A DNA stretch of 64,000 bases. Origin: Hydractinia symbiolongicarpus (lineage: Eukaryota; Cnidaria; Hydrozoa; Anthoathecata; Hydractiniidae). Shown one piece after another: positions 24,916 to 37,879 of this stretch (the first letter of the stretch is position 1; each line of letters opens with the position of its first letter). The notes under the pieces are model-generated. The model worked only from the letters and a program-made list of their open reading frames with translations. It searched no databases and was not told the DNA's origin. The stretch lies in the NCBI RefSeq assembly GCF_029227915.1, contig NC_079876.1, positions 12,338,001 to 12,402,000 on the forward strand, written 5' to 3'. The translations under genes and the position numbers were made by a program.

Positions 24916-26959
24916 GTATATACTTTTCGTGATATAGTTGCTAGACAAAAATGTTTTATACGTCCATTCTCGACCCCAGAGCTCTTTGAGCTAACTTGAA
25001 AGTAGGTTTTAATCTCAAAGGGGACGAGAATGTTATACTCCGACTTTATTAAAAATGTGGCAAACGACAACCTTTTCTAGAAACAAATATTGAATTACAA
25101 CAACAACAACGGCAACCGACGATCTGGAATTTTAGTTATATAAATTCTCCACTACACTTTAGGAATCGATTCGACGGCCTTACAATTTGCATGTTTCAAT
25201 GCACCGCATGTTATCGGGGAGGGGGAAGGGGAGAATGGCTAACCAGGTGTTTCACTGGTGGCACACCACCATACTAATGAACAAGTTTGGTTTTAGTATA
25301 CACTCTCTACGTATAGCCAGCTATATTCTCACTATTTTTAACTTAGTTTAATTGTTTCTGCTTGAACGGTTTTCTGTAGGTTTTAAGTGGTTTGTGCTGG
25401 TTTTGTATGGTTTTCTGCAGGTTTTGAGTGGTTTTCGCTAGTTTTGAGTGGTTTTGAGGTGGTTTGTGATTTACATTTCGGAATTGGAGATGTTGGTGAT
25501 TATGTTGGCAGAAAGGCACAATGTTCCGTATTAAAACTTCAATTCTTGAAACAAACTTTCACAAATTGAAATTCTTAATTTATTTTTTTTATTCTTTTTG
25601 CAAATCTTTTGTACTGAACAGTCTATTTTGCTATTGTTGATTCTCCTCGATAAATATTTATTGTAAGCAACTTTTTAAAATTTTGATTCCTTTTATTAAA
25701 TCATTATCAAGAAATCTTTTGTACCCACAAATATAAGAAAGATGAATAGTTTGTAATTATCCCGATAATCAGAATAAGTTAATAATTAAAACAAATGCAC
25801 GAAAATGTTTGTTTTAATTATTTGCAGGTAAAAAGAAAAAGAAAAAATAAGAAAATAATCCACTTAAGTCAATATTTAAGCAAAAGAGACAATTTTTAAA
25901 TAGCTATTAACGGATTAAAAAATTTATTTGATTGTAGCTTTCGGTTGCACTCTCTATCAATCCTTTATTATACATTTTGATGATAAAAGATTCGACGCCA
26001 AGTAGATACACAAGACAACAAAGATATCAGTACAAGTTTTTTTACTGTAAAGTTCTATAAGAATACGAGACTCTAACCTTCGCCATAGAATCATAAATTT
26101 TTTTCTCACCTTTAATAGTCGCGAAATCACCCCCGATTGATCACGTCAATTTCTTGTTAATTTCATTTGTAAAGGCGGGAATAAAAGAGGCAACAATAAA
26201 TAAAATGCATAATAAATTTACTGGTATGCCTTGTTGCAAATGAGACATATCAACATTCACCTGCGCGTTAAGGCTCGTTTCATTTGCTTTTTTAATATAA
26301 GCGCGCAAGCGCTGACAAAAAATTGCGTTAATTGTTTCCAAAAGAACTGATTGTGAAAAAAAAAACGCTCGGTAAATATTCTTATTGTGTCACCAACACA
26401 AAGTTAAGTCAATTTTTACCGACAAGGCATTGGTTCCTGAATTCGGACTAACAATTCCGTCATATTGAATCAGCTGAATAGGTGGAGTGTTTCAATGTTA
26501 TGAATATGTTATGTTTCTGCAAGCAAGGTAATGGTGTTTTAATGTTAACTTAGAGAAAGAGATACATATAAGAAAAAACGCAGAAGTATATGGGAATAAG
26601 GATTCTTTTATTACTGTTTTGTGTGCAATAAGCTAAAGAACGTGTTTCAGAATAGTTATCAAATCTGAGCAAGCATACATAGATGGTTTGTTTCCTATTT
26701 AAAAGATGTAAATACGCGTATAACACCAGCCCGTGCGTGACACTGACGCATGAGAATATATAACCTACAGTCATTGCTCAAATTCAAACTTTTCTTTCTA
26801 TTAAATAAAAGCTAGAAATAGTTCTATTTACATATCTTGTGTCTCACAGTCTCTTAAGAAAAAAAAAGTGGAAAATGCTGACAGTGCACATAAAGTATGC
26901 GCGGTTTTTTTGTTTCTGTTTTTGTCAGTTGGTGGTTAAATTTTCAAAAATAAGAGACT

Positions 26960-27039
26960 AACCAAGTAGCTCGTTGTTTTCTTTTATAACGAGATACCTC
27001 GTAGGTTTTAGAAAAGAAAAAACCCTGAGAACGAGGTTG
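26960..27039. mobile_element. Degenerate MITE of the CAACCTCGT family
   Basis: The right end accctgagaacgaggttg is canonical. The left arm (gctcgttgttttcttttat) pairs only partly with ttagaaaagaaaaaacc. Borders are approximate on the left. Confidence 0.5.
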
Positions 27040-28582
27040 GTCAAATATTTGTTGAGAACAACGACAAGAAAAATTTTCAATGTTAAAAGTTTCCCTCTAT
27101 ACTATAGTCTGGGAAAAAAATATTTAACACCAAATCTTTAGCTCTTTTTGAACCTCAGACAGATTGAAACTTCTTCTTTGTTTGTTGTGATGCATAAGAG
27201 AAAACAAAGAAGATGTATTTGGAAATCTCTTAATGACGCTTGGGAAATCAGTTTCCTTTTCATGCTTCTTTTACATTAGATAACTTTTCGCGTGACGTAG
27301 TTGTTTTAATTTCATTTTAAGAACAATGGGCTAGTGCACTTTTGTGTAGGAAACAAAGCAGGTTTTTTGGGTAGCATAAGATCTAAAGAAACTGGAATTA
27401 AATATTTGTTAAGAAAACGGAGAAAAATGGTATGATTTATCGAATGTCCGAGATATCCTGGATTCGATTTAAAAGCAAACTATCTTGGCTTCACCAGGAT
27501 CGTCAACAAGCAAATGTCCGAGGTACCCTGGGTACGACTACACGAGATTCTACTGTTGTTATAAATATAACGTGTTACGCCTATATATACAATGACAATC
27601 GCTTATTAACAGAGGGAAACCCGATTTACACTAACAAAAACAAACTTTTATTCGTGCTGTGGATAAGAATAAAAAATAGGGGAAAATGACATGTCTACGA
27701 TTATTCGTGTTTATGACATCATAGTATAAAGGTTAACTGTCATTTTCAATTCATCAACACGAACCGTTAAAACAACCTCGATACTAGATTAGTTCAGGTA
27801 AAGCTTTCGCGGGAATATAATTCCGATGATTGACCTATCTTTGCTTTTTACAAGGTTAATTTTGTGTATTGATCTTTTTGTGAAAACAAAAATATTTTCG
27901 CGCGGTTAGGGCCTAAAAGTATTTTCGTTACTATTAAAGACACGAAGAACGAAACAGTCTGATTGGTTTTTTTAAGATGGCAATTTGAAGGTCCTGGTTA
28001 AATGTTTTAGAACGGATACAACTCTTAATCAGGGTATTTAAGAAAGACTCCATCTTTGGTGGCGGAAGAAATGAAAACCCCGAAGGAGCTTTCATGCTCA
28101 GATGTGTAAAAAATGACCTAAACTAAAAAAATAGACTTCGAAAATTAATTTCCAGGAGAAGGCTACTAGTCTGTAGTAGTCCCCCCTTGTCATACACAAA
28201 AAAATAAAACCCGAATAGTATTATATGAACATACGGATGTAATTAAACTTTAAGAATTTTTGTTGAAAATTTTCTGTTTTTACAATTTGTTTTTCGAATA
28301 AATATAAACTTTAAATGCGAAATTTCTAATAATTAGTAAGAAATAAATTTGAAAATATATTACAAAGAAGTCTTGGAAACAAAGTTGCTGACTTCTCAGA
28401 GGTTGGTTTGAAATATGGCTTATAAACGCAACGTAAACCGAATATGTCCAATTGCAGGCAACAGTTTCTAAACACTTGCAATTCTTCACAAATATTTTCT
28501 TTTATAAACGCAATACGGGACATAGTTAAAAGACAAAAACACGAGCTGCAATGCATGACGGGTGTCACTTCTGACAAGAACG

Positions 28583-31500
28583 TCACTGTGTTTTAGTATT
28601 ATTAAAGAACGCCATTTCATGCGCATATTGCGACGACCAATCACGTTCGAAGACAGCTTCCAATTGTTCTTGTACAGTGGCTGTAACACCTGCGTTTGTT
28701 GACGCTGTTTGGTTGACGACGATACTCACTCCACCGGTGGAGATAAAATAATCTCCTGACCAGTTAGAGGTACTGATAAATGCTGCATTATCTGTCACCA
28801 TGTATTTGTTGTGGTTTACTCGTGCAAATGGAATGCTGGTATCAGGCATGCTAAACATTTTCTGAAATAGATAAAAAAACAAATCGATTACCTCATTAGT
28901 AAAATACTTCAAGTGAAGTATTTTATTGAAAGAAAAAAAAAGATCTAAGATCATTTGTCATCTGGAAATCTGCCGGCATTCTAACATTAAATCGGTAAAA
29001 AGTGATTTGATTTGATTTTTTCCTAACTTTCTTTATTCCTAAGGTACTTCTTTCTATACTAGTAAACAAAGCCGGTTGAAACTGATTTGGCTATTTTCTA
29101 ACCTTTTATTTAGCCAAGCTAGCTAGTGCTTCAGAAAAAGGTCGAAATTTCAAGTAAAGCTCAGAGGACGTAGTCTGGATGTTATGGATTGCGTAAAATA
29201 TATAAAAAGGAGAACGTACTCCCTGAAAACATACATGAAAATTTCATGGTCACACTTACCACCTGTAGCGAGCCTTTTATATATTCCATTTTTCCAAGTT
29301 CCACTAAGGATTGTAAAAAAGCAAATTGTTGTTTGTTTGTGTGACTCCAGTGACTTGTCAATATCTTCACATTTATACCACGAGTGTAGACAGCTTCGCG
29401 CAATGCATCATCAATCACTGGCCAGTATCTAAACCAAGAAAAATTCGACATATACCCGTTTCCTAGATTGTGTCCATCTGACGAACAATAATTAGGAGAG
29501 TGTGACAATAACATGTAACGAATTGTTTTTAGCTACCTACTTTTTTGGATAAGTATATATTATAGCTGCATAGTAATCCATCACTGCGATATGAATGTAA
29601 GATTGCGCTTTTTTGATGACGTCAAGTATGGCATCAATATCAGTCGTTCGTTGGCCGGCACAAAATGGCGGCGGTGACGTAGAGAAATATGTACTGGCAG
29701 GAGAACTGTCGGCGACTTGGATAGTCATCGGTGAATCTATAAAAATGGGATGGCTGTTACATGTTTTTATAAGCATAGCGCTTGTAAGCATATTCAGGCT
29801 TACCAAGGGAAATTTTATAAGCATATGCTAGCCATAGTGATTTCTGACGCATGTTTATTTTTGTGTTACGGGTAAGTTAATTAAACAGAGATTTTTTTAA
29901 TTCCATTTATTACGAAAGACTTGCGACTATTTTATCTTATCCTAAGGCAACGTTCAAGTTTTCATTTTCCCCGCAATATGCATAACGTGTAAGAGTACTA
30001 TAAGCCGGATTGTGCTTTTCACATAAGCATCTACCAGCCTGATTTTGAATTTTCACTTGCTTATGATAAAAACGAGTAAAAGGTAAAATGTTATTTCCCA
30101 GCTGCACACAGTCGCATTTTACACAACTCATTGTCCAATACCTTTCCCATACTCTGTTCTGTATTGTATCGGCCATATTGGCGGAATCTTAGAATCATCA
30201 ACAGCTAGCTGCCAGTTCACTTCAAAGATTTTTTGCAAGTCTTCCCCAGCGCATGCGCAGTCAGTCAACGCTGCTCCAAGCTCTTTAACCTGAAGAAAAT
30301 GACATCATAGAAGAAAATAGAAAGGAATCTCAAAATCCTAACTTTTAACAGTAGCTACATTTCTTTTTATAAGAAAACCGTTTAATATATGCTAAAATTT
30401 TCTTAAATTTTTTCTTTATTTTATTAGATATTTTATCGAAAGCTGTAAATAAAATTTTTTAGTAAGTATGTATTTCATTTGAGACATAAAAAGACTTCTT
30501 TTGTTATTTTTAGGATATCATTTTGTTAGGATGTATATTTGACTAGAAAAAAAAGGAACTTAATAGTGTTGTGTTTTGAAATTATGGTAATTTAAATGTA
30601 AATGGTTGGTGATCTTAAAGCGCTAAGGTTGGGGATTTTCGTAAAATTGAGATTTTGAGGTTTGCGAGGCTCATTTTCTTATAAAAATCTTTCTTATAAA
30701 AAATGTATATTAAAACTTTAGAAATTTTTAAGTGGTGGCGTTGATTATACTGAAATGGAGATGTTTGGATTTATCCATAAAAAAATAGTACACATTGATG
30801 GATTAACTCCAAATTTAATGTACAGAATCAAAGAAAGGCAACTAAAAACATTAAGTCCTAAAACAAAAATATTTACGTTTCTTGTAAAAGAAACACAGTT
30901 TTTGAGTTCAGGCTCAACTTTTAAGTTTAACAAATATTTTCTTAAAATCGATAGAGCCAGACTCAGACGTTGAGAGTATCTATATCTATAAGTATGTTAT
31001 AAATATGTTTCTAAAATATATCCGGATCTCTGACAATGAATTTGTAAGCCTATTAAGGTTAAAGTTTTAGACCTCCAGCAGTAATGTCTTCTTGATTAAT
31101 ACCTAACAAAATATATATTTTATGAATGGTACCTCTGTTAATGACCTCCAGTCAAGGTTTGCACTTCCGACATACATGTGCTTTTTGTCTGTAATCCACA
31201 CCTTGGTATGGACGATACCTGCGTTCATCAATCGTTCCATATTAAGTGATCTTACATCGATATTTTCATACTTTGCAAGTTGTTGCGTGTCATTCTGAGG
31301 GTAGGATGAACTGGGGTACGTTTGAACTATTCGAATCTTAATGCCTGAAAAAGAAAATTAAAAAATGGAAGGTAAAAATAGAGCACACACTCACAAAAAA
31401 ATTGACTAATAAATTTTAAGTCACAAAAGTAACAGATGAGACATAACATGGAAATACATAACAAATATTTTCACATATCTCAACATGGTGTCAATTTTTG

Positions 31501-32953
31501 ATGCAAAGTACAGACTTTTTTAATACGCACCTTTCAATGCTGCATTTTGAAGAGCAGTTAAAATGTCTTCACCAACTTGTGCTTGTGGATACGGTCCACC
31601 TTCTACATCAGTACCATTCATGGTCCAGTAAAACGATAAAATATCAATTGTACTCTCTGCCCTATCAATTAAACTTGTCCAGAATTTCGAAGTCTCCACA
31701 TGTTTAGGAGAACCAGATGGATACTTTAACACAGACGGCCTGGTTTCTATAATTGATACATTGCACTTAGCAGTGCTATCACAGCTCTTTACACCCGCAT
31801 TTTTATCCTTTTTATCGCTTTCTAAAAGACCTTTAGAGATTAAATACGCGATTGTGATGAAGATTATGATAAGCACAAGAGATAAAAAGGTCACAATCAA
31901 TGTCCATTTGTTGCGTTTTCGTCTCATGCGTTTTTTCATGACATTTTGTGTCAATGTATCTTGAATGGTGACATCTTCTGGTTGATTGTGACTAGGTGTG
32001 TCAAGGGTGTGCTTGGTGGGAGTTGACATCACGTTGTTGAATGTCCCGTTGCTCTTCAAATGCACTCTATAATGTAATATACAAACATGATTATATGCTG
32101 TTAAATTTTTTCTTAATAAACTTGAATTGTGCCGAAAATTATTCTCAATTACAAAAATAACATGCCCTATTGCATTGACTACAAAAAAAGTATATCACAC
32201 AATAAGCATTTGTATAGTCTTTGTTATTAAAATCCTGAAAAGGATTAAACGTAAACTTCAAAATTAGTAAATATTTTGTTATTTAGGGCAAAGATTATAT
32301 AGTCTGGTCTAAACATATTAAGGAATATTAGCCATGTGTTTTTCAAGACTTATCCCAGGAGATTTTACGTTTTAAGATTTATGTCTAAATTTCTACTATC
32401 ACATTTTTAGTTTGCCCCCAAATAATGTTAGAAAAATGAAAAACAAAACAAAAGAAAAAAGACAAAAAGAGTGAAGGTTTACTTCATGAATTTCTGATGA
32501 CAATAAAAAACCTGTGATTTTTTGCATTAAACTTTGTGATTGTGCTGTAACTTTTTAAACTTTACAACAAAAAATGATTTTTTCACCTAAATTATATAAT
32601 ATATTTGTACACAAAAAAACAACAGTATATATATATGGAAAAAATATATATTCAAAAATTACCTGTATGACTATTTAAAAAAACACTAATAATATTGTTA
32701 GTACAAATTGCAAACCAGAAAGGTTAGATATAAGAGTTGTCATATGACTTGTTACATATGAAATACGAAACTCAAAAGTTATGATTTGTAGTGCAAACAC
32801 AAAAACACTCTAGTGCGGTTTGAAATAAATATTTGTTATATGTTTGTTTTAAAATCTTATTTGAATTTATTATTAAAAAAAAACGAAAAATAAAAAATAA
32901 TATACATATAACGTTAACAAAAGAGCATACTTCTCTCCCGTGTGTGTGTCCAT
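28583..32953 (-). CDS. PLD3: PLD3/PLD4-family phospholipase D-like protein
   Basis: Seven coding exons close in phase: 32931-32953, 31531-32066, 31133-31344, 30142-30289, 29541-29736, 29260-29428, 28583-28861 (1,563 nt, 520 aa). A basic cytoplasmic N-terminus precedes one membrane anchor (~63-85), giving type II topology. The lumenal part has SFYWT, HKD motif 1 (H232-T-K234, D239, then GSAN), a Pro-rich SPPPFC segment, and HKD motif 2 (H445-N-K447, D452, then STSNWSGDYF). In mammals PLD3 and PLD4 are endolysosomal 5'-exonucleases for single-stranded nucleic acids; that role here is inferred from family membership. Which of the two it matches better cannot be judged by eye. The start codon sits in a tiny exon, and a possible 5'-UTR acceptor (ctgcag) lies at about 33008. 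Both catalytic triads are intact. Confidence 0.92.
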
Positions 32954-34464
32954 GCTGACTAAGGGGTCTTTTTCGGTGGACTTTTTCGTCTCCACCTTTA
33001 TCTAATCTGCAGTTTATTAATACATTGAATATTTTTATTTGTACATATTTACTGTAAAACAAAGCAAAAAATCATTTAACACAACAATCTGTAGTAACAA
33101 TCTAAACCTGCAGTTGAATACAAGTGTAAATTAACTTCCAGTGCTCTCCTAGATTTTGTCTGGAATTAAAAAAAAAGAGTGAAAATAAATGATCGTGAGT
33201 ATCATTAATCATCACTTATAAATGCATGTAATTATAATTATACAATACTGTCAGCCATAGTTAAAATAATTCCCGTTTTTGTTATGAAAAAAACAACAAC
33301 CCATCTAAATCCTGTGGAAAATAAAATCTGATCATGCAACTGTCAGCAATCAATCACCATGGTCACCAAGTAACATAAATTTAAAGATTTTTCAGCTTTA
33401 AATATACTTTATATTATATTTATATATTCAGCACTGAATCAAAAAGACTCATGGGACTCATGAACCTCCAAAAGAAGTTAAAAATTAAAAGAGAGTGAAA
33501 GTCTTGTATATACTACCCCAAACTACCCATGTTACCCATGTTTTCAATTATATTATATTTCAAATATAGTATACAATATACCTCTAGCAAACTTGGACAA
33601 GATATAATAATGGATGATAAAAAACTAGTCTGTCGTTTTTGATAACAACATAATACAAATAAATTATAAACCCATTAGAAAAATAGATTATTCCTTTATT
33701 GGGAAAGTGAACTAGTGTTTTCAATTGGAAATTGTCCATCAAACAGACAAAATAAGGATAACACCCTGGTGCATAAAAGTCAAAGTAAAGTTGATTTTTG
33801 ATTCCTTTACCAGTCAAAAAAGTCACACCAAATTTAACTTTTTTGCATTACTGCCTAGCATGCTACTATGATATCTTGACATCAGCAAGGCTTGGAAGTT
33901 TAATAATGATCTAATATTTTATATGGGATCATATATGGCAGTCTTAGAATGCTGAAGTCAGCATCAAGTATGCTACAATAAAACAATAGGCATAGTCACA
34001 TGATTTCAGGTGAGAGTTAGAAATTTAAAAATGGCAGGTTGTTGTAAACAAACATGAGGCAGAACAGTGAGAATAAAATCAATTGCATACCTTTATTTAA
34101 TGAGCAATCAAAAATCAGGAAAAAACTGATAAGAGCGGTGATGTGGAGATGAATCAGCAGCTACAATGTGTATGAGACAAGTAACCTAATTCAGTGTGTG
34201 TAAAAAAGATCATCAATCTAAAATCACCCCCCATAGTAATTTGTCTACAAAATCCTGTTTAAGTCCTTAGTTCATGCCCCATTGCAACAGCCACAAAGGT
34301 TCAGACATCCATGACAGGTACCAATGCATCAACCAATGCCTCAAATTTAGAATACGAGATCAGATGGTAATGAACAGTTGAAATCCAGCAAACCAACAAA
34401 GACTACTTCAAACTATTTCTTCATATTGAATATACTTCTGTTCCTTTAATACAAGATGTATTGA
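32954..34464. other. Spacer between the phospholipase gene and a LINE
   Basis: AT-rich sequence that must hold the 5' UTR and promoter of the phospholipase gene. A tactaccccaaactacccat motif at about 33515 recalls the inverted-repeat element at 19838-20043. I see no further gene. Confidence 0.5.
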
Positions 34465-37400
34465 AATCATCATTCATCATTCATCATTCTCGGCTTAACG
34501 TCCGTTTTCCATGCTAGCATGGGTTGGACGGGGTATATTAATGACCCTCTTCCAATCTGATCTAGACTGTGTTAGATCTAAACTCAACTTCCTCTCTATC
34601 AAGTCTGTCCTTATAACCTCCTGCCAAGTCTTTCTCGGTCTGCCTCTGGGCGTTGCCCCAGGAACTATCAAGTCTCTACACTTTCTTACCCAATTATCCT
34701 CCTCCATTCTTTCCAAGTGCCCCAGCCAATTCAATCTTCTTATCTGGATAACATCTTTAATTCTACGGAGACTTAGCCTGCTTCTTAGCTCATCTGAACT
34801 CTTTCTGTCTCTCAGACTGGCATTACACATCCACCTAACCATTCTCATATCATTCCTTTCTAAACGGTCAAGATCTTCCTGCTTCACTGCCAATGTCTCA
34901 CTACCGTACAACTTAACACTTCTTACACAGGCCTCATACAACCTACCTTTTACCTCAATTGACAGGACTCTGCTAGTCAATAAAGGAAGTAACTCTCTAA
35001 ACTTTTTCCAAGCAGAACCTATCCTGCAAGTAACACTTCTTCCAACACCCCCTTCACTGCCCAACATATCACCTAAGTAACAGAAGTTCTTAACTATCTC
35101 TAACGAGCCACTGTTGTACATCATTAAAGCTGGAAATACTTCATTCTCTATAATCTCACCTTTGCAACGCTTGCATACAAACTGTATGCCAGCTCTTAAC
35201 CTTCCACTTCTTATGTACCCAATGCTTGCAAGTCTGACAAAAAATTGAGTTACTACCAACCCCTTTCCTGCAAACTCCACAAGGCCACTTTCCAACTACA
35301 AGGTCACACTTGGCTGCAATGCTACTTATCATGACTTTAGACTTTGCTGTGTTTACCTTCAGCCCTTTCTCTTCTAGTCCTTTCTTCCACTTCTCAAACT
35401 TTTCAACTAATTCTTCCATCGACTCTGCTATGAGAACCAAATCATCTGCATACAATAACTCCCATGGACAACCTGTTCTGAACTCCATCGACAGCGCTTC
35501 TAAGACTAGAATAAACAACAAAGGACTAAGTACAGAACCCTGATGTACACCAACATTTACACTAAATTCATCACTAAGTGAATCGTTAATCCTGACACGA
35601 CTTCTAGCATTGCTGTACATAGACTGAACCATCGTAACTAGCCACTCATCCACACCTAATTTTCTCATAGCCCACCAAATAACTTTACGTGGCACTCTAT
35701 CAAAAGCTTTCTCTAAATCTACAAAGGCAAAATAGAGATTCTTTCTCTTTCCTAAATACTTTTCCTGAAGCTGTCTGAGTAAAAATATTGCATCTGTAGT
35801 GCCACGCCCTTGAACAAAACCAAATTGCATCTTATCTATATCAATTCTTTCTCTAAGTAACTTATCAATCACTCTTTCAATAACTTTCATTACTTGATCA
35901 ACCAACTTCAAACCTCTATAGTTGCCCCTTTCTAATGCATCACCCTTGCCCTTGAAACAATTCACTATTACACTCGACTGCCACTCACTCGGAATAGCAC
36001 CATCCTTTATAATCTGGTTAGCAAGACTTGTAATAAGCTCAACTCCAATATATCCAGATGCTTTTACTATCTCTGCAACAATACCTGATACTCCTGCAGC
36101 CTTGCCAATCTTCAATTTCCTAATAGCCTCCACTACCCATTCTGTCTTGATCTGCATAGCTGGCCCTTCTACGACATCATCATCAGACAAATTATCCTCC
36201 TCCCAATCAAACTCAGTGTTAAGCAACCTCTGATAATGATTCTTCCAAGCTACCCTTTTCTCCTCCTCTGTGCTAGCCAAAACACCTTCATCATTACGTA
36301 TACACTTCTCACCTACAATATCTTGATTAGTCTTCTTCATTTGCTTTGCTATCTTGAATACCTCATTGCGCTGGTCTTCCCTTCTTAACACATCTGCAAA
36401 TCTGTTTCTCTCTGCTTCTGATTTTGCCTTATACACTGCTGTACGAGCGCGACACTTAGCTTCTAAGTAAATATTTTTACTACCACCTGACTTCCACTCT
36501 TTCCAAAGTTTCCTCTTTTGCTTTATACACTGGTCAACCTCATTATTCCACCACCAGGTCTGTCTATGTCTAGCTGGTCCTTTCGTCCACCCACAGGTAT
36601 CATCAGAAGCTTCTAGAAGACAATTCTTCAAAGTAGTCCAAGTACTTTCAACATTGTCACTATCACATTGACTATTGTAGGCTAACTGCTGAACTTTTGC
36701 ACTAAATTGTCTTGCTACAATCTCTTCCTTCAGCTTCCAGACTTTTCGACGGGGCCTGTACTTTCCCTTGGCTTCTTTGACACTCTTCAAGATAATATCA
36801 CAAACCAGCAACCTATGCTGGGAAACACACTCTTCCCCCGATATAACTTTTACGTCCTTCACCACTTTCTTGTCTGACTTTCTAACCAAAAAGTAATCTA
36901 TCTGTGTCTTACAACCACCTGACTCCTATGTTATCAGCCTACTCTGTCTCTTACTGAATGATGTGTTGCAAACCACCATGTCCGTTGCCATTCCAAACTC
37001 AAGCAATCTCTCCCCTTCCTTATTTCTGCTCCCAAATCCATAGCCTCCATGCACACCTCTATAACCTTCAGATGACTTCCCAACATGACCATTAAAGTCG
37101 CCGCCCACCATGACAAGTTCAGTGTCTCCAAACTTTGATGTGACTGCTATTAACTCATCATAAAACTTATCTTTATCTTCCTCACTGAGTCCACACTGTG
37201 GAGCATAAACTGACAGAAAAGTGACAATCCTATTACCTATCAAAAACTTTATCACTATAATACGACTATTAACACGCATAACATCTATTACTTTTTCTAC
37301 CCACTTCTCTGCAACGAATATGCCAACTCCTTCATATCCATTACTATTACCAATCCAAAAAAGCTTATACCTTGCCCTCCTACCTTCCACAAATCTCACT

Positions 37401-37866
37401 GAAGCTCCTCTCCACCTAACTTCCTGAACACAACACATATCAACAGATCTACGTTCTAACATTTCAACTACTTCACCTGCTCTACCTCTCAGAGTACCAA
37501 CATTTACACTAATCATCCTCAACCTAGTGTTATCTACCTTGTGATGTGATAGCTGGGTAACGGTCTGACGATGCTCACATCTGACATTTGTCCTACCGTG
37601 CGTGACACCTTCACTCCTTAGAGTTCCAGCCCCGTTTACGCAGTTTGTCTGATTAACTATTCTTTGTTTGAGTTTTGGCATTGTTTTACAGCTGGATGCC
37701 CTTCCTAGCGCCAACCGTTCACAGACCGGACTGGGTGTTTTTTAAAGTGACACCATCACTATGTGGCATTTCATGGGACTTCCACAATCGCCCCTTTAAA
37801 CTAAGGTATGGTGGAGGACGTTCAACTCCTCTCTTGTCTCTTAAGGAGACCCTTCACCCTTAAGAG
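34465..37866 (-). mobile_element. Nearly full-length EN-RT LINE (RTE-like)
   Basis: On the minus strand a short 5' leader (with ggaagggcatccagctgtaa) is followed by one long endonuclease-reverse transcriptase reading frame. The 3' end carries ccatgctagcatgg and an (ATGA/ATG)n tail at 34465-34490. The simple-repeat tail and single EN-RT frame suggest an RTE-like clade; the exact clade is unsure. It sits head-to-head with the plus-strand LINE starting near 37.88 kb. Fragments of the same family are at 21196-21288 and 47988-48765. Confidence 0.85.
34495..37714 (-). pseudogene. LINE endonuclease-reverse transcriptase, broken by one nonsense codon and one frameshift
   Basis: The N-terminal AP-type endonuclease (37714-36926) shows VQEVRW, SVYAPQ and GGDFNGHVG. 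A TAG at 36926-36928 interrupts the frame, and the same frame resumes at once (ESGGCKTQIDYF..). The reverse transcriptase (to about 35230) shows FVDLEKAFDRVPR, HQGSVLSPLLF and the catalytic YADD. A PHD-like cysteine finger (CGVC..CQTCKHWVH) follows at about 35235-35300. A one-base frameshift at about 35190-35230 leads into the last frame (to 34495), with YLGDML and the C-terminal WLGHLERM / GRPRKTW region. The copy is recently decayed and probably cannot act on its own. Confidence 0.88.
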
Positions 37867-37879
37867 AAGAACAAACTCT

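Larger units (their letters stand above)
23430..28582. other. Intergenic region without a convincing gene
   Basis: This region separates the adhesion GPCR start from the end of the phospholipase gene. It has a minisatellite at 24757-24915, a short ggttttgagtggtttt-type repeat near 25380-25470, a G-rich run at about 25215-25237 and one MITE. It also has a degenerate ~24-bp direct repeat at about 27443 and 27512 (atgtccgagRtaYcctggRt). Small open frames here look random. Confidence 0.55.

Noticed and set aside
25215..25237. G-quadruplex candidate (ggggagggggaagggg)
   Set aside because: Only three clear G runs plus a GG; too weak and isolated from any promoter to report.
26141..26341. Small minus-strand frame with a hydrophobic segment
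   Set aside because: 66 codons, no splice context or homology, and it is in an AT-rich spacer; hydrophobic stretches arise easily there.
37675..37863. Plus-strand frame opposite the LINE 5' leader
   Set aside because: Antisense shadow of the LINE leader sequence.
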